DNA of 64,000 nt from Litoditis marina (GCA_964036275.1 OZ038433.1:9713048-9777047), one strand, 5' to 3'. Counted from the first letter of the stretch, positions 10,440 to 21,897 are shown. The notes: a model not told the origin generated them from the letters alone. Made by a program: numbers and translations.

Positions 10440-10580
10440 GTGTGTCACGTAAGCAGACATCAGGTGTTCTCTAAAAGAAACGTTGTAGTTTGCTCCACGT
10501 CGGCAACAAAAGGGATGTTCATGCATGTTTAGTAGGTGTGGACCCGTGAAAATGCACGTTTTCCCACGTGAGTCACGTGA
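10440..10580. promoter_or_regulatory. E-box cluster in SL1-tRNA-like spacer (representative unit)
   Basis: CACGTGTGTCACGTAAG (about 10438) and CCCACGTGAGTCACGTGAAA (about 10564) place paired CACG(T) boxes 9 bp apart. Most units have a third CACGT at the first site (GTGTCACGTGCGTCACGTAA), a 9-bp copy-number difference. CACGTG is the bHLH E-box core. Regulation of SL1 or 5S by it is inference. Confidence 0.4.
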
Positions 10581-10857
10581 AACAAAAGTCGAACTTTTTG
10601 CACACTACACCTCAATTCATGTTAAACATCATGGAAAATACTTTTACTAAAGCTATTCGTAGATTTTTCCCATAACTTTATCCAAATTCTCATCGAGTTT
10701 CGGAAATTAACGAAATTGGAATTTGCTTCCCATTTGAGGGCTACAATCGAGAACTGAGAGCTAAATCATTTATCTCATCTATGAAAAACCTAACATTTCC
10801 ATATACAACAGTGAACCGCGCGCTCTTCCCCCCGAAACAAGCATTCCGGCTCGGAGG

Positions 10858-10927
10858 TGTCCGGTGGCCTAGTGGATAGTGCTGCCGCCTCCCGTGCCGG
10901 AGGGGGGAGGTTCAAATACCTGTAGAT
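10858..10927 (+). ncRNA. tRNA-like sequence in the 5S/SL1 unit (representative)
   Basis: An A box (TGGCCTAGTGG, 10865-10875) and a B-box-like GGTTCAAATACC (10909-10920) are spaced as in a tRNA, followed by a T5 run (possible Pol III terminator). The first half resembles tRNA-Arg(CCT) or tRNA-Gly. The acceptor ends do not pair and the anticodon arm is irregular, so it is a tRNA relic or SINE head rather than a working tRNA. It occurs in every complete unit. Confidence 0.4.
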
Positions 10928-11239
10928 TTTTGCCATTTGCAATCGGGAAATTTTTTCCGAATTTGCTTCTTTTCGTGCCGTGTGCATACAAAACGACGTG
11001 CCAATCGCAGAAATCTTGTCATTTTTGTTTTTCGACCCTTCAAAGCTGAGATTTGAGCGAAAAACCGCGATTCTACAGGTCTATAGCTGGGGATGGGGAG
11101 AAGTTGGTGACTTGTACAGTGGTTGACTCACAGAAAACTGTTTTCTCGACTGGTAGATCAAGAGATTGCGAGATATAATTAAGAATTGTTCGAATTATGC
11201 GCGAGGAAAGACCTTTAGAACTGCTATTTTCGCGCGTTT

Positions 11240-11275
11240 TGTCCGAATTCACGTGGAAACCACGTGAACTTGTGA
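11240..11275. promoter_or_regulatory. E-box palindrome between tRNA-like sequence and 5S (representative unit)
   Basis: TTCACGTGG-AAA-CCACGTGAA has perfect 9-bp inverted arms, each with a CACGTG E-box. It lies about 130 bp before the 5S start and is present in every complete unit. Confidence 0.45.
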
Positions 11276-11394
11276 CTGAGAAATTCAGCAAATTAGTGGC
11301 CGGGAACGTTAAGAAATTGCTTATTTATGTTTTATGTGTCCTAGTTGCGTAAATCTGCCTCCAGCATGTCCCTAGTAGACCCCCGAGTGCTTTC

Positions 11395-11513
11395 GCTTAC
11401 GACCATACCACGTTGAAAATACGCCATCCCGTCCGATCTGGCAAGTCAAGCAACGTTGGGCCCGGTTAGTACTTGGATCGGAGACGGCTTGGGAATCCCG
11501 GGTGCCGTAAGCT
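11395..11513 (+). rRNA. 5S ribosomal RNA (array 1, copy 2)
   Basis: Identical in length and sequence to the copy at 10029, with a T5 terminator directly after it and the normal AGTAGACCCCCGAGTGCTTTC upstream sequence. Confidence 0.97.
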
Positions 11514-11683
11514 TTTTACATTTTTATCTAAAACTAGATCGAATTTCATTAGTTTTAGCGCCCAAACTAACCAAATACTATCTGTTTTAGCGCTTAAAGG
11601 GGGCGTTTTGGCCAGCCAGCTGGCCAGACTGAGATGAGATACGTACGTCTCATGAGCGTCCACCACTATCCTACCCTCTCGTT

Positions 11684-11779
11684 GGTTTAATTACCCAAGT
11701 TTGAGGTACTTTCTCGTTCTGACCCAATGAAAGTTGTGGTTAAGACAAATTTTGGAACGCCCTCCAGTAGGAGGGCCCT
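11684..11779 (+). ncRNA. SL1 spliced-leader RNA
   Basis: Complete leader, donor, Sm site and 3' stem-loop. First unit whose downstream spacer has the three-copy CACGT motif. Confidence 0.97.
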
Positions 11780-12232
11780 AAGAATGTGAACAAAAGTAAA
11801 AACACGTGTGTCACGTGCGTCACGTAAGCAGACATCAGGTGTTCTCTAAAAGAAACGTTGTAGTTTGCTCCACGTCGGCAACAAAAGGGATGTTCATGCA
11901 TGTTTAGTAGGTGTGGACCCGTGAAAATGCACGTTTTCCCACGTGAGTCACGTGAAACAAAAGTCGAACTTTTTGCACACTACACCTCAATTCATGTTAA
12001 ACATCATGGAAAATACTTTTACTAAAGCTATTCGTAGATTTTTCCCATAACTTTATCCAAATTCTCATCGAGTTTCGGAAATTAACGAAATTGGAATTTG
12101 CTTCCCATTTGAGGGCTACAATCGAGAACTGAGAGCTAAATCATTTATCTCATCTATGAAAAACCTAACATTTCCATATACAACAGTGAACCGCGCGCTC
12201 TTCCCCCCGAAACAAGCATTCCGGCTCGGAGG

Positions 12233-12302
12233 TGTCCGGTGGCCTAGTGGATAGTGCTGCCGCCTCCCGTGCCGGAGGGGGGAGGTTCAAATACCTGTAG
12301 AT
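12233..12302 (+). ncRNA. tRNA-like sequence
   Basis: Same A and B boxes and T5 run as the copy at 10858. Confidence 0.4.
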
Positions 12303-12769
12303 TTTTGCCATTTGCAATCGGGAAATTTTTTCCGAATTTGCTTCTTTTCGTGCCGTGTGCATACAAAACGACGTGCCAATCGCAGAAATCTTGTCATTTT
12401 TGTTTTTCGACCCTTCAAAGCTGAGATTTGAGCGAAAAACCGCGATTCTACAGGTCTATAGCTGGGGATGGGGAGAAGTTGGTGACTTGTACAGTGGTTG
12501 ACTCACAGAAAACTGTTTTCTCGACTGGTAGATCAAGAGATTGCGAGATATAATTAAGAATTGTTCGAATTATGCGCGAGGAAAGACCTTTAGAACTGCT
12601 ATTTTCGCGCGTTTTGTCCGAATTCACGTGGAAACCACGTGAACTTGTGACTGAGAAATTCAGCAAATTAGTGGCCGGGAACGTTAAGAAATTGCTTATT
12701 TATGTTTTATGTGTCCTAGTTGCGTAAATCTGCCTCCAGCATGTCCCTAGTAGACCCCCGAGTGCTTTC

Positions 12770-12888
12770 GCTTACGACCATACCACGTTGAAAATACGCC
12801 ATCCCGTCCGATCTGGCAAGTCAAGCAACGTTGGGCCCGGTTAGTACTTGGATCGGAGACGGCTTGGGAATCCCGGGTGCCGTAAGCT
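12770..12888 (+). rRNA. 5S ribosomal RNA (array 1, copy 3)
   Basis: Full 119-nt copy with T5 terminator. Confidence 0.97.
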
Positions 12889-13058
12889 TTTTACATTTTT
12901 ATCTAAAACTAGATCGAATTTCATTAGTTTTAGCGCCCAAACTAACCAAATACTATCTGTTTTAGCGCTTAAAGGGGGCGTTTTGGCCAGCCAGCTGGCC
13001 AGACTGAGATGAGATACGTACGTCTCATGAGCGTCCACCACTATCCTACCCTCTCGTT

Positions 13059-13154
13059 GGTTTAATTACCCAAGTTTGAGGTACTTTCTCGTTCTGACCC
13101 AATGAAAGTTGTGGTTAAGACAAATTTTGGAACGCCCTCCAGTAGGAGGGCCCT
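13059..13154 (+). ncRNA. SL1 spliced-leader RNA
   Basis: Complete leader, donor, Sm site and 3' stem-loop. Confidence 0.97.
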
Positions 13155-13607
13155 AAGAATGTGAACAAAAGTAAAAACACGTGTGTCACGTGCGTCACGT
13201 AAGCAGACATCAGGTGTTCTCTAAAAGAAACGTTGTAGTTTGCTCCACGTCGGCAACAAAAGGGATGTTCATGCATGTTTAGTAGGTGTGGACCCGTGAA
13301 AATGCACGTTTTCCCACGTGAGTCACGTGAAACAAAAGTCGAACTTTTTGCACACTACACCTCAATTCATGTTAAACATCATGGAAAATACTTTTACTAA
13401 AGCTATTCGTAGATTTTTCCCATAACTTTATCCAAATTCTCATCGAGTTTCGGAAATTAACGAAATTGGAATTTGCTTCCCATTTGAGGGCTACAATCGA
13501 GAACTGAGAGCTAAATCATTTATCTCATCTATGAAAAACCTAACATTTCCATATACAACAGTGAACCGCGCGCTCTTCCCCCCGAAACAAGCATTCCGGC
13601 TCGGAGG

Positions 13608-13677
13608 TGTCCGGTGGCCTAGTGGATAGTGCTGCCGCCTCCCGTGCCGGAGGGGGGAGGTTCAAATACCTGTAGAT
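13608..13677 (+). ncRNA. tRNA-like sequence
   Basis: A and B boxes and T5 run unchanged from the copy at 10858. Confidence 0.4.
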
Positions 13678-14144
13678 TTTTGCCATTTGCAATCGGGAAA
13701 TTTTTTCCGAATTTGCTTCTTTTCGTGCCGTGTGCATACAAAACGACGTGCCAATCGCAGAAATCTTGTCATTTTTGTTTTTCGACCCTTCAAAGCTGAG
13801 ATTTGAGCGAAAAACCGCGATTCTACAGGTCTATAGCTGGGGATGGGGAGAAGTTGGTGACTTGTACAGTGGTTGACTCACAGAAAACTGTTTTCTCGAC
13901 TGGTAGATCAAGAGATTGCGAGATATAATTAAGAATTGTTCGAATTATGCGCGAGGAAAGACCTTTAGAACTGCTATTTTCGCGCGTTTTGTCCGAATTC
14001 ACGTGGAAACCACGTGAACTTGTGACTGAGAAATTCAGCAAATTAGTGGCCGGGAACGTTAAGAAATTGCTTATTTATGTTTTATGTGTCCTAGTTGCGT
14101 AAATCTGCCTCCAGCATGTCCCTAGTAGACCCCCGAGTGCTTTC

Positions 14145-14263
14145 GCTTACGACCATACCACGTTGAAAATACGCCATCCCGTCCGATCTGGCAAGTCAAG
14201 CAACGTTGGGCCCGGTTAGTACTTGGATCGGAGACGGCTTGGGAATCCCGGGTGCCGTAAGCT
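14145..14263 (+). rRNA. 5S ribosomal RNA (array 1, copy 4)
   Basis: Full 119-nt copy with T5 terminator. Confidence 0.97.
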
Positions 14264-14433
14264 TTTTACATTTTTATCTAAAACTAGATCGAATTTCATT
14301 AGTTTTAGCGCCCAAACTAACCAAATACTATCTGTTTTAGCGCTTAAAGGGGGCGTTTTGGCCAGCCAGCTGGCCAGACTGAGATGAGATACGTACGTCT
14401 CATGAGCGTCCACCACTATCCTACCCTCTCGTT

Positions 14434-14529
14434 GGTTTAATTACCCAAGTTTGAGGTACTTTCTCGTTCTGACCCAATGAAAGTTGTGGTTAAGACAAAT
14501 TTTGGAACGCCCTCCAGTAGGAGGGCCCT
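14434..14529 (+). ncRNA. SL1 spliced-leader RNA
   Basis: Complete leader, donor, Sm site and 3' stem-loop. Confidence 0.97.
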
Positions 14530-14981
14530 AAGAATGTGAACAAAAGTAAAAACACGTGTGTCACGTGCGTCACGTAAGCAGACATCAGGTGTTCTCTAAA
14601 AGAAACGTTGTAGTTTGCTCCACGTCGGCAACAAAAGGGATGTTCATGCATGTTTAGTAGGTGTGGACCCGTGAAAATGCACGTTTTCCCACGTGAGTCA
14701 CGTGAAACAAAAGTCGAACTTTTTGCACACTACACCTCAATTCATGTTAAACATCATGGAAAATACTTTTACTAAAGCTATTCGTAGATTTTTCCCATAA
14801 CTTTATCCAAATTCTCATCGAGTTTCGGAAATTAACGAAATTGGAATTTGCTTCCCATTTGAGGGCTACAATCGAGAACTGAGAGCTAAATCATTTATCT
14901 CATCTATGAAAAACCTAACATTTCCATATACAACAGTGAACCGCGCGCTCTTCCCCCGAAACAAGCATTCCGGCTCGGAGG

Positions 14982-15051
14982 TGTCCGGTGGCCTAGTGGA
15001 TAGTGCTGCCGCCTCCCGTGCCGGAGGGGGGAGGTTCAAATACCTGTAGAT
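14982..15051 (+). ncRNA. tRNA-like sequence
   Basis: Boxes unchanged. The C run upstream is one base shorter than in the other units (CTTCCCCCGAA), which makes the unit 1,374 bp. Confidence 0.4.
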
Positions 15052-15518
15052 TTTTGCCATTTGCAATCGGGAAATTTTTTCCGAATTTGCTTCTTTTCGT
15101 GCCGTGTGCATACAAAACGACGTGCCAATCGCAGAAATCTTGTCATTTTTGTTTTTCGACCCTTCAAAGCTGAGATTTGAGCGAAAAACCGCGATTCTAC
15201 AGGTCTATAGCTGGGGATGGGGAGAAGTTGGTGACTTGTACAGTGGTTGACTCACAGAAAACTGTTTTCTCGACTGGTAGATCAAGAGATTGCGAGATAT
15301 AATTAAGAATTGTTCGAATTATGCGCGAGGAAAGACCTTTAGAACTGCTATTTTCGCGCGTTTTGTCCGAATTCACGTGGAAACCACGTGAACTTGTGAC
15401 TGAGAAATTCAGCAAATTAGTGGCCGGGAACGTTAAGAAATTGCTTATTTATGTTTTATGTGTCCTAGTTGCGTAAATCTGCCTCCAGCATGTCCCTAGT
15501 AGACCCCCGAGTGCTTTC

Positions 15519-15637
15519 GCTTACGACCATACCACGTTGAAAATACGCCATCCCGTCCGATCTGGCAAGTCAAGCAACGTTGGGCCCGGTTAGTACTTGG
15601 ATCGGAGACGGCTTGGGAATCCCGGGTGCCGTAAGCT
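15519..15637 (+). rRNA. 5S ribosomal RNA (array 1, copy 5)
   Basis: Full 119-nt copy with T5 terminator. Confidence 0.97.
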
Positions 15638-15807
15638 TTTTACATTTTTATCTAAAACTAGATCGAATTTCATTAGTTTTAGCGCCCAAACTAACCAAAT
15701 ACTATCTGTTTTAGCGCTTAAAGGGGGCGTTTTGGCCAGCCAGCTGGCCAGACTGAGATGAGATACGTACGTCTCATGAGCGTCCACCACTATCCTACCC
15801 TCTCGTT

Positions 15808-15903
15808 GGTTTAATTACCCAAGTTTGAGGTACTTTCTCGTTCTGACCCAATGAAAGTTGTGGTTAAGACAAATTTTGGAACGCCCTCCAGTAGGAGGGC
15901 CCT
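15808..15903 (+). ncRNA. SL1 spliced-leader RNA
   Basis: Complete leader, donor, Sm site and 3' stem-loop. Confidence 0.97.
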
Positions 15904-16356
15904 AAGAATGTGAACAAAAGTAAAAACACGTGTGTCACGTGCGTCACGTAAGCAGACATCAGGTGTTCTCTAAAAGAAACGTTGTAGTTTGCTCCACGTC
16001 GGCAACAAAAGGGATGTTCATGCATGTTTAGTAGGTGTGGACCCGTGAAAATGCACGTTTTCCCACGTGAGTCACGTGAAACAAAAGTCGAACTTTTTGC
16101 ACACTACACCTCAATTCATGTTAAACATCATGGAAAATACTTTTACTAAAGCTATTCGTAGATTTTTCCCATAACTTTATCCAAATTCTCATCGAGTTTC
16201 GGAAATTAACGAAATTGGAATTTGCTTCCCATTTGAGGGCTACAATCGAGAACTGAGAGCTAAATCATTTATCTCATCTATGAAAAACCTAACATTTCCA
16301 TATACAACAGTGAACCGCGCGCTCTTCCCCCCGAAACAAGCATTCCGGCTCGGAGG

Positions 16357-16426
16357 TGTCCGGTGGCCTAGTGGATAGTGCTGCCGCCTCCCGTGCCGGA
16401 GGGGGGAGGTTCAAATACCTGTAGAT
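16357..16426 (+). ncRNA. tRNA-like sequence
   Basis: A and B boxes and T5 run unchanged from the copy at 10858. Confidence 0.4.
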
Positions 16427-16893
16427 TTTTGCCATTTGCAATCGGGAAATTTTTTCCGAATTTGCTTCTTTTCGTGCCGTGTGCATACAAAACGACGTGC
16501 CAATCGCAGAAATCTTGTCATTTTTGTTTTTCGACCCTTCAAAGCTGAGATTTGAGCGAAAAACCGCGATTCTACAGGTCTATAGCTGGGGATGGGGAGA
16601 AGTTGGTGACTTGTACAGTGGTTGACTCACAGAAAACTGTTTTCTCGACTGGTAGATCAAGAGATTGCGAGATATAATTAAGAATTGTTCGAATTATGCG
16701 CGAGGAAAGACCTTTAGAACTGCTATTTTCGCGCGTTTTGTCCGAATTCACGTGGAAACCACGTGAACTTGTGACTGAGAAATTCAGCAAATTAGTGGCC
16801 GGGAACGTTAAGAAATTGCTTATTTATGTTTTATGTGTCCTAGTTGCGTAAATCTGCCTCCAGCATGTCCCTAGTAGACCCCCGAGTGCTTTC

Positions 16894-17012
16894 GCTTACG
16901 ACCATACCACGTTGAAAATACGCCATCCCGTCCGATCTGGCAAGTCAAGCAACGTTGGGCCCGGTTAGTACTTGGATCGGAGACGGCTTGGGAATCCCGG
17001 GTGCCGTAAGCT
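16894..17012 (+). rRNA. 5S ribosomal RNA (array 1, copy 6)
   Basis: Full 119-nt copy with T5 terminator. Confidence 0.97.
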
Positions 17013-17182
17013 TTTTACATTTTTATCTAAAACTAGATCGAATTTCATTAGTTTTAGCGCCCAAACTAACCAAATACTATCTGTTTTAGCGCTTAAAGGG
17101 GGCGTTTTGGCCAGCCAGCTGGCCAGACTGAGATGAGATACGTACGTCTCATGAGCGTCCACCACTATCCTACCCTCTCGTT

Positions 17183-17278
17183 GGTTTAATTACCCAAGTT
17201 TGAGGTACTTTCTCGTTCTGACCCAATGAAAGTTGTGGTTAAGACAAATTTTGGAACGCCCTCCAGTAGGAGGGCCCT
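17183..17278 (+). ncRNA. SL1 spliced-leader RNA
   Basis: Complete leader, donor, Sm site and 3' stem-loop. Confidence 0.97.
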
Positions 17279-17731
17279 AAGAATGTGAACAAAAGTAAAA
17301 ACACGTGTGTCACGTGCGTCACGTAAGCAGACATCAGGTGTTCTCTAAAAGAAACGTTGTAGTTTGCTCCACGTCGGCAACAAAAGGGATGTTCATGCAT
17401 GTTTAGTAGGTGTGGACCCGTGAAAATGCACGTTTTCCCACGTGAGTCACGTGAAACAAAAGTCGAACTTTTTGCACACTACACCTCAATTCATGTTAAA
17501 CATCATGGAAAATACTTTTACTAAAGCTATTCGTAGATTTTTCCCATAACTTTATCCAAATTCTCATCGAGTTTCGGAAATTAACGAAATTGGAATTTGC
17601 TTCCCATTTGAGGGCTACAATCGAGAACTGAGAGCTAAATCATTTATCTCATCTATGAAAAACCTAACATTTCCATATACAACAGTGAACCGCGCGCTCT
17701 TCCCCCCGAAACAAGCATTCCGGCTCGGAGG

Positions 17732-17801
17732 TGTCCGGTGGCCTAGTGGATAGTGCTGCCGCCTCCCGTGCCGGAGGGGGGAGGTTCAAATACCTGTAGA
17801 T
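17732..17801 (+). ncRNA. tRNA-like sequence
   Basis: A and B boxes and T5 run unchanged from the copy at 10858. Confidence 0.4.
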
Positions 17802-18268
17802 TTTTGCCATTTGCAATCGGGAAATTTTTTCCGAATTTGCTTCTTTTCGTGCCGTGTGCATACAAAACGACGTGCCAATCGCAGAAATCTTGTCATTTTT
17901 GTTTTTCGACCCTTCAAAGCTGAGATTTGAGCGAAAAACCGCGATTCTACAGGTCTATAGCTGGGGATGGGGAGAAGTTGGTGACTTGTACAGTGGTTGA
18001 CTCACAGAAAACTGTTTTCTCGACTGGTAGATCAAGAGATTGCGAGATATAATTAAGAATTGTTCGAATTATGCGCGAGGAAAGACCTTTAGAACTGCTA
18101 TTTTCGCGCGTTTTGTCCGAATTCACGTGGAAACCACGTGAACTTGTGACTGAGAAATTCAGCAAATTAGTGGCCGGGAACGTTAAGAAATTGCTTATTT
18201 ATGTTTTATGTGTCCTAGTTGCGTAAATCTGCCTCCAGCATGTCCCTAGTAGACCCCCGAGTGCTTTC

Positions 18269-18386
18269 GCTTACGACCATACCACGTTGAAATACGCCAT
18301 CCCGTCCGATCTGGCAAGTCAAGCAACGTTGGGCCCGGTTAGTACTTGGATCGGAGACGGCTTGGGAATCCCGGGTGCCGTAAGCT
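18269..18386 (+). rRNA. 5S ribosomal RNA with 1-nt deletion (array 1, copy 7)
   Basis: This copy is 118 nt: the A4 run in CACGTTGAAAATACG is A3 here. The rest, including the internal control region and terminator, is intact. It could be a true variant or a homopolymer error in the assembly. Confidence 0.93.
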
Positions 18387-18556
18387 TTTTACATTTTTAT
18401 CTAAAACTAGATCGAATTTCATTAGTTTTAGCGCCCAAACTAACCAAATACTATCTGTTTTAGCGCTTAAAGGGGGCGTTTTGGCCAGCCAGCTGGCCAG
18501 ACTGAGATGAGATACGTACGTCTCATGAGCGTCCACCACTATCCTACCCTCTCGTT

Positions 18557-18652
18557 GGTTTAATTACCCAAGTTTGAGGTACTTTCTCGTTCTGACCCAA
18601 TGAAAGTTGTGGTTAAGACAAATTTTGGAACGCCCTCCAGTAGGAGGGCCCT
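18557..18652 (+). ncRNA. SL1 spliced-leader RNA
   Basis: RNA sequence unchanged. Its downstream spacer carries CACGTGAGCAG and AAAAGAGATG variants shared only with the next unit. Confidence 0.97.
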
Positions 18653-19105
18653 AAGAATGTGAACAAAAGTAAAAACACGTGTGTCACGTGCGTCACGTGA
18701 GCAGACATCAGGTGTTCTCTAAAAGAAACGTTGTAGTTTGCTCCACGTCGGCAACAAAAGAGATGTTCATGCATGTTTAGTAGGTGTGGACCCGTGAAAA
18801 TGCACGTTTTCCCACGTGAGTCACGTGAAACAAAAGTCGAACTTTTTGCACACTACACCTCAATTCATGTTAAACATCATGGAAAATACTTTTACTGAAG
18901 CTATTCGTAGATTTTTCCCATAACTTTATCCAAATTCTCATCGAGTTTCGGAAATTAACGAAATTGGAATTTGCTTCCCATTTGAGGGCTACAATCGAGA
19001 ACTGAGAGCTAAATCATTTATCTCATCTATGAAAAACCTAACATTTCCATATACAACAGTGAACCGCGCGCTCTTCCCCCCGAAACAAGCATTCCGGCTC
19101 GGAGG

Positions 19106-19175
19106 TGTCCGGTGGCCTAGTGGATAGTGCTGCCGCCTCCCGTGCCGGAGGGGGGAGGTTCAAATACCTGTAGAT
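19106..19175 (+). ncRNA. tRNA-like sequence
   Basis: A and B boxes and T5 run unchanged from the copy at 10858. Confidence 0.4.
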
Positions 19176-19642
19176 TTTTGCCATTTGCAATCGGGAAATT
19201 TTTTCCGAATTTGCTTCTTTTCGTGCCGTGTGCATACAAAACGACGTGCCAATCGCAGAAATCTTGTCATTTTTGTTTTTCGACCCTTCAAAGCTGAGAT
19301 TTGAGCGAAAAACCGCGATTCTACAGGTCTATAGCTGGGGATGGGGAGAAGTTGGTGACTTGTACAGTGGTTGACTCACAGAAAACTGTTTTCTCGACTG
19401 GTAGATCAAGAGATTGCGAGATATAATTAAGAATTGTTCGAATTATGCGCGAGGAAAGACCTTTAGAACTGCTATTTTCGCGCGTTTTGTCCGAATTCAC
19501 GTGGAAACCACGTGAACTTGTGACTGAGAAATTCAGCAAATTAGTGGCCGGGAACGTTAAGAAATTGCTTATTTATGTTTTATGTGTCCTAGTTGCGTAA
19601 ATCTGCCTCCAGCATGTCCCTAGTAGACCCCCGAGTGCTTTC

Positions 19643-19761
19643 GCTTACGACCATACCACGTTGAAAATACGCCATCCCGTCCGATCTGGCAAGTCAAGCA
19701 ACGTTGGGCCCGGTTAGTACTTGGATCGGAGACGGCTTGGGAATCCCGGGTGCCGTAAGCT
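19643..19761 (+). rRNA. 5S ribosomal RNA (array 1, copy 8)
   Basis: Full 119-nt copy with T5 terminator. Confidence 0.97.
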
Positions 19762-19931
19762 TTTTACATTTTTATCTAAAACTAGATCGAATTTCATTAG
19801 TTTTAGCGCCCAAACTAACCAAATACTATCTGTTTTAGCGCTTAAAGGGGGCGTTTTGGCCAGCCAGCTGGCCAGACTGAGATGAGATACGTACGTCTCA
19901 TGAGCGTCCACCACTATCCTACCCTCTCGTT

Positions 19932-20027
19932 GGTTTAATTACCCAAGTTTGAGGTACTTTCTCGTTCTGACCCAATGAAAGTTGTGGTTAAGACAAATTT
20001 TGGAACGCCCTCCAGTAGGAGGGCCCT
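19932..20027 (+). ncRNA. SL1 spliced-leader RNA
   Basis: RNA sequence unchanged. The downstream spacer shares private variants with the preceding unit. Confidence 0.97.
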
Positions 20028-20480
20028 AAGAATGTGAACAAAAGTAAAAACACGTGTGTCACGTGCGTCACGTGAGCAGACATCAGGTGTTCTCTAAAAG
20101 AAACGTTGTAGTTTGCTCCACGTCGGCAACAAAAGAGATGTTCATGCATGTTTAGTAGGTGTGGACCCGTGAAAATGCACGTTTTCCCACGTGAGTCACG
20201 TGAAACAAAAGTCGAACTTTTTGCACACTACACCTCAATTCATGTTAAACATCATGGAAAATACTTTTACTAAAGCTATTCGTAGATTTTTCCCATAACT
20301 TTATCCAAATTCTCATCGAGTTTCGGAAATTAACGAAATTGGAATTTGCTTCCCATTTGAGGGCTACAATCGAGAACTGAGAGCTAAATCATTTATCTCA
20401 TCTATGAAAAACCTAACATTTCCATATACAACAGTGAACCGCGCGCTCTTCCCCCCGAAACAAGCATTCCGGCTCGGAGG

Positions 20481-20550
20481 TGTCCGGTGGCCTAGTGGAT
20501 AGTGCTGCCGCCTCCCGTGCCGGAGGGGGGAGGTTCAAATACCTGTAGAT
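20481..20550 (+). ncRNA. tRNA-like sequence
   Basis: A and B boxes and T5 run unchanged from the copy at 10858. Last complete tRNA-like copy of array 1. Confidence 0.4.
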
Positions 20551-21017
20551 TTTTGCCATTTGCAATCGGGAAATTTTTTCCGAATTTGCTTCTTTTCGTG
20601 CCGTGTGCATACAAAACGACGTGCCAATCGCAGAAATCTTGTCATTTTTGTTTTTCGACCCTTCAAAGCTGAGATTTGAGCGAAAAACCGCGATTCTACA
20701 GGTCTATAGCTGGGGATGGGGAGAAGTTGGTGACTTGTACAGTGGTTGACTCACAGAAAACTGTTTTCTCGACTGGTAGATCAATAGATTGCGAGATATA
20801 ATTAAGAATTGTTCGAATTATGCGCGAGGAAAGACCTTTAGAACTGCTATTTTCGCGCGTTTTGTCCGAATTCACGTGGAAACCACGTGAACTTGTGACT
20901 GAGAAATTCAGCAAATTAGTGGCCGGGAACGTTAAGAAATTGCTTATTTATGTTTTATGTGTCCTAGTTGCGTAAATCTGCCTCCAGCATGACCCTAGTA
21001 GACCCCCGAGTGCTTTC

Positions 21018-21136
21018 GCTTACGACCATACCACGTTGAAAATACGCCATCCCGTCCGATCTGGCAAGTCAAGCAACGTTGGGCCCGGTTAGTACTTGGA
21101 TCGGAGACGGCTTGGGAATCCCGGGTGCCGTAAGCT
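21018..21136 (+). rRNA. 5S ribosomal RNA (array 1, copy 9)
   Basis: Full 119-nt copy. The upstream flank reads CATGACCCTAG instead of CATGTCCCTAG. Last 5S gene before the array is cut. Confidence 0.97.
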
Positions 21137-21306
21137 TTTTACATTTTTATCTAAAACTAGATCGAATTTCATTAGTTTTAGCGCCCAAACTAACCAAATA
21201 CTATCTGTTTTAGCGCTTAAAGGGGGCGTTTTGGCCAGCCAGCTGGCCAGACTGAGATGAGATACGTACGTCTCATGAGCGTCCACCACTATCCTACCCT
21301 CTCGTT

Positions 21307-21402
21307 GGTTTAATTACCCAAGTTTGAGGTACTTTCTCGTTCTGACCCAATGAAAGTTGTGGTTAAGACAAATTTTGGAACGCCCTCCAGTAGGAGGGCC
21401 CT
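21307..21402 (+). ncRNA. SL1 spliced-leader RNA (last copy of array 1)
   Basis: RNA sequence intact. Only 90 bp of its downstream spacer remains before the junction with retrotransposon sequence at 21492/21493. Confidence 0.96.
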
Positions 21403-21492
21403 AAGAATGTGAACAAAAGTAAAAACACGTGTGTCACGTGCGTCACGTAAACAGACATCAGGTGTTCTCTAAAAGAAACGTTGTAGTTTGCT

Positions 21493-21897
21493 ATCAGAAT
21501 CATGGAAATCAATTGGCCAAATACGAAGATCATCGCGTTATCCGGAGGAAAGCCAAAGATTGTTCACCATAACTTGCTGAAAACCTACCACGACGTCGAT
21601 GAACCTACTCCACGAAACTTGAGAGACAGTCAGGAACCTGCGCTGGACGTCAGAGCCGACATCGCCCCTACCGTGCCAAATCAGGATCATAATGTGCAAC
21701 AGACACATTCTCCTCAGTGCCGGAACCCGAGGCGCGGTCGACGTTTCCCGCCTTCGGATGAACTTCCCAATTCTACTTTCAGATCTCAAACTTCTCCACC
21801 AGTCGCCGCAGGTACCGCGGTTGAGGTCAAACTGAATGAAGATAGTTCCCCAGGCCTTGTCAAGCCACGTCGCAGTGCCAGGCTAGCCGCTATGTGA
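21493..21897 (+). pseudogene. Ty3/gypsy-type integrase C-terminus (5'-truncated)
   Basis: The open frame runs in from the junction (an in-frame ATG is at 21502, but homology starts before it) and ends at a TGA at 21895-21897. It encodes about 134 residues. The start (IMEINWPNTK, then LSGGKPKIVHHNLLKTYH) matches the SH3-like C-terminal fold of LTR-retrotransposon integrases. The proline- and arginine-rich tail ends KPRRSARLAAM, a common ending in these proteins. Catalytic DDE, RNase H, RT, protease and gag are all missing because the element is cut exactly at the 5S/SL1 spacer. Assignment to Ty3/gypsy rather than BEL/Pao rests on the motif style. Confidence 0.72.

Larger units (their letters stand above)
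8344..21492 (+). repeat. 5S rRNA / SL1 RNA tandem array 1
   Basis: Nine 5S genes and the SL1 genes between them repeat about every 1,375 bp, all on the plus strand. Unit order is 5S, about 170 bp, SL1, a spacer with E-box palindromes, a tRNA-like sequence, an E-box palindrome, then the next 5S. The left end carries two rearranged units (deleted spacers and a TIR insertion). The right end stops within the spacer after the SL1 at 21307, where retrotransposon sequence begins at 21493. The 5S/SL1 linkage is a known nematode arrangement. Confidence 0.97.

Noticed and set aside
10858..10927. Functional tRNA-Arg or tRNA-Gly gene
   Set aside because: Acceptor ends do not pair and the anticodon stem is irregular; kept only as tRNA-like.
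10790..21289. Repeated 65-, 66- and 72-codon minus-strand open frames in every 5S/SL1 unit
   Set aside because: They run antisense through the tRNA-like sequence, the 5S gene and the spacer, and repeat only because the units repeat.
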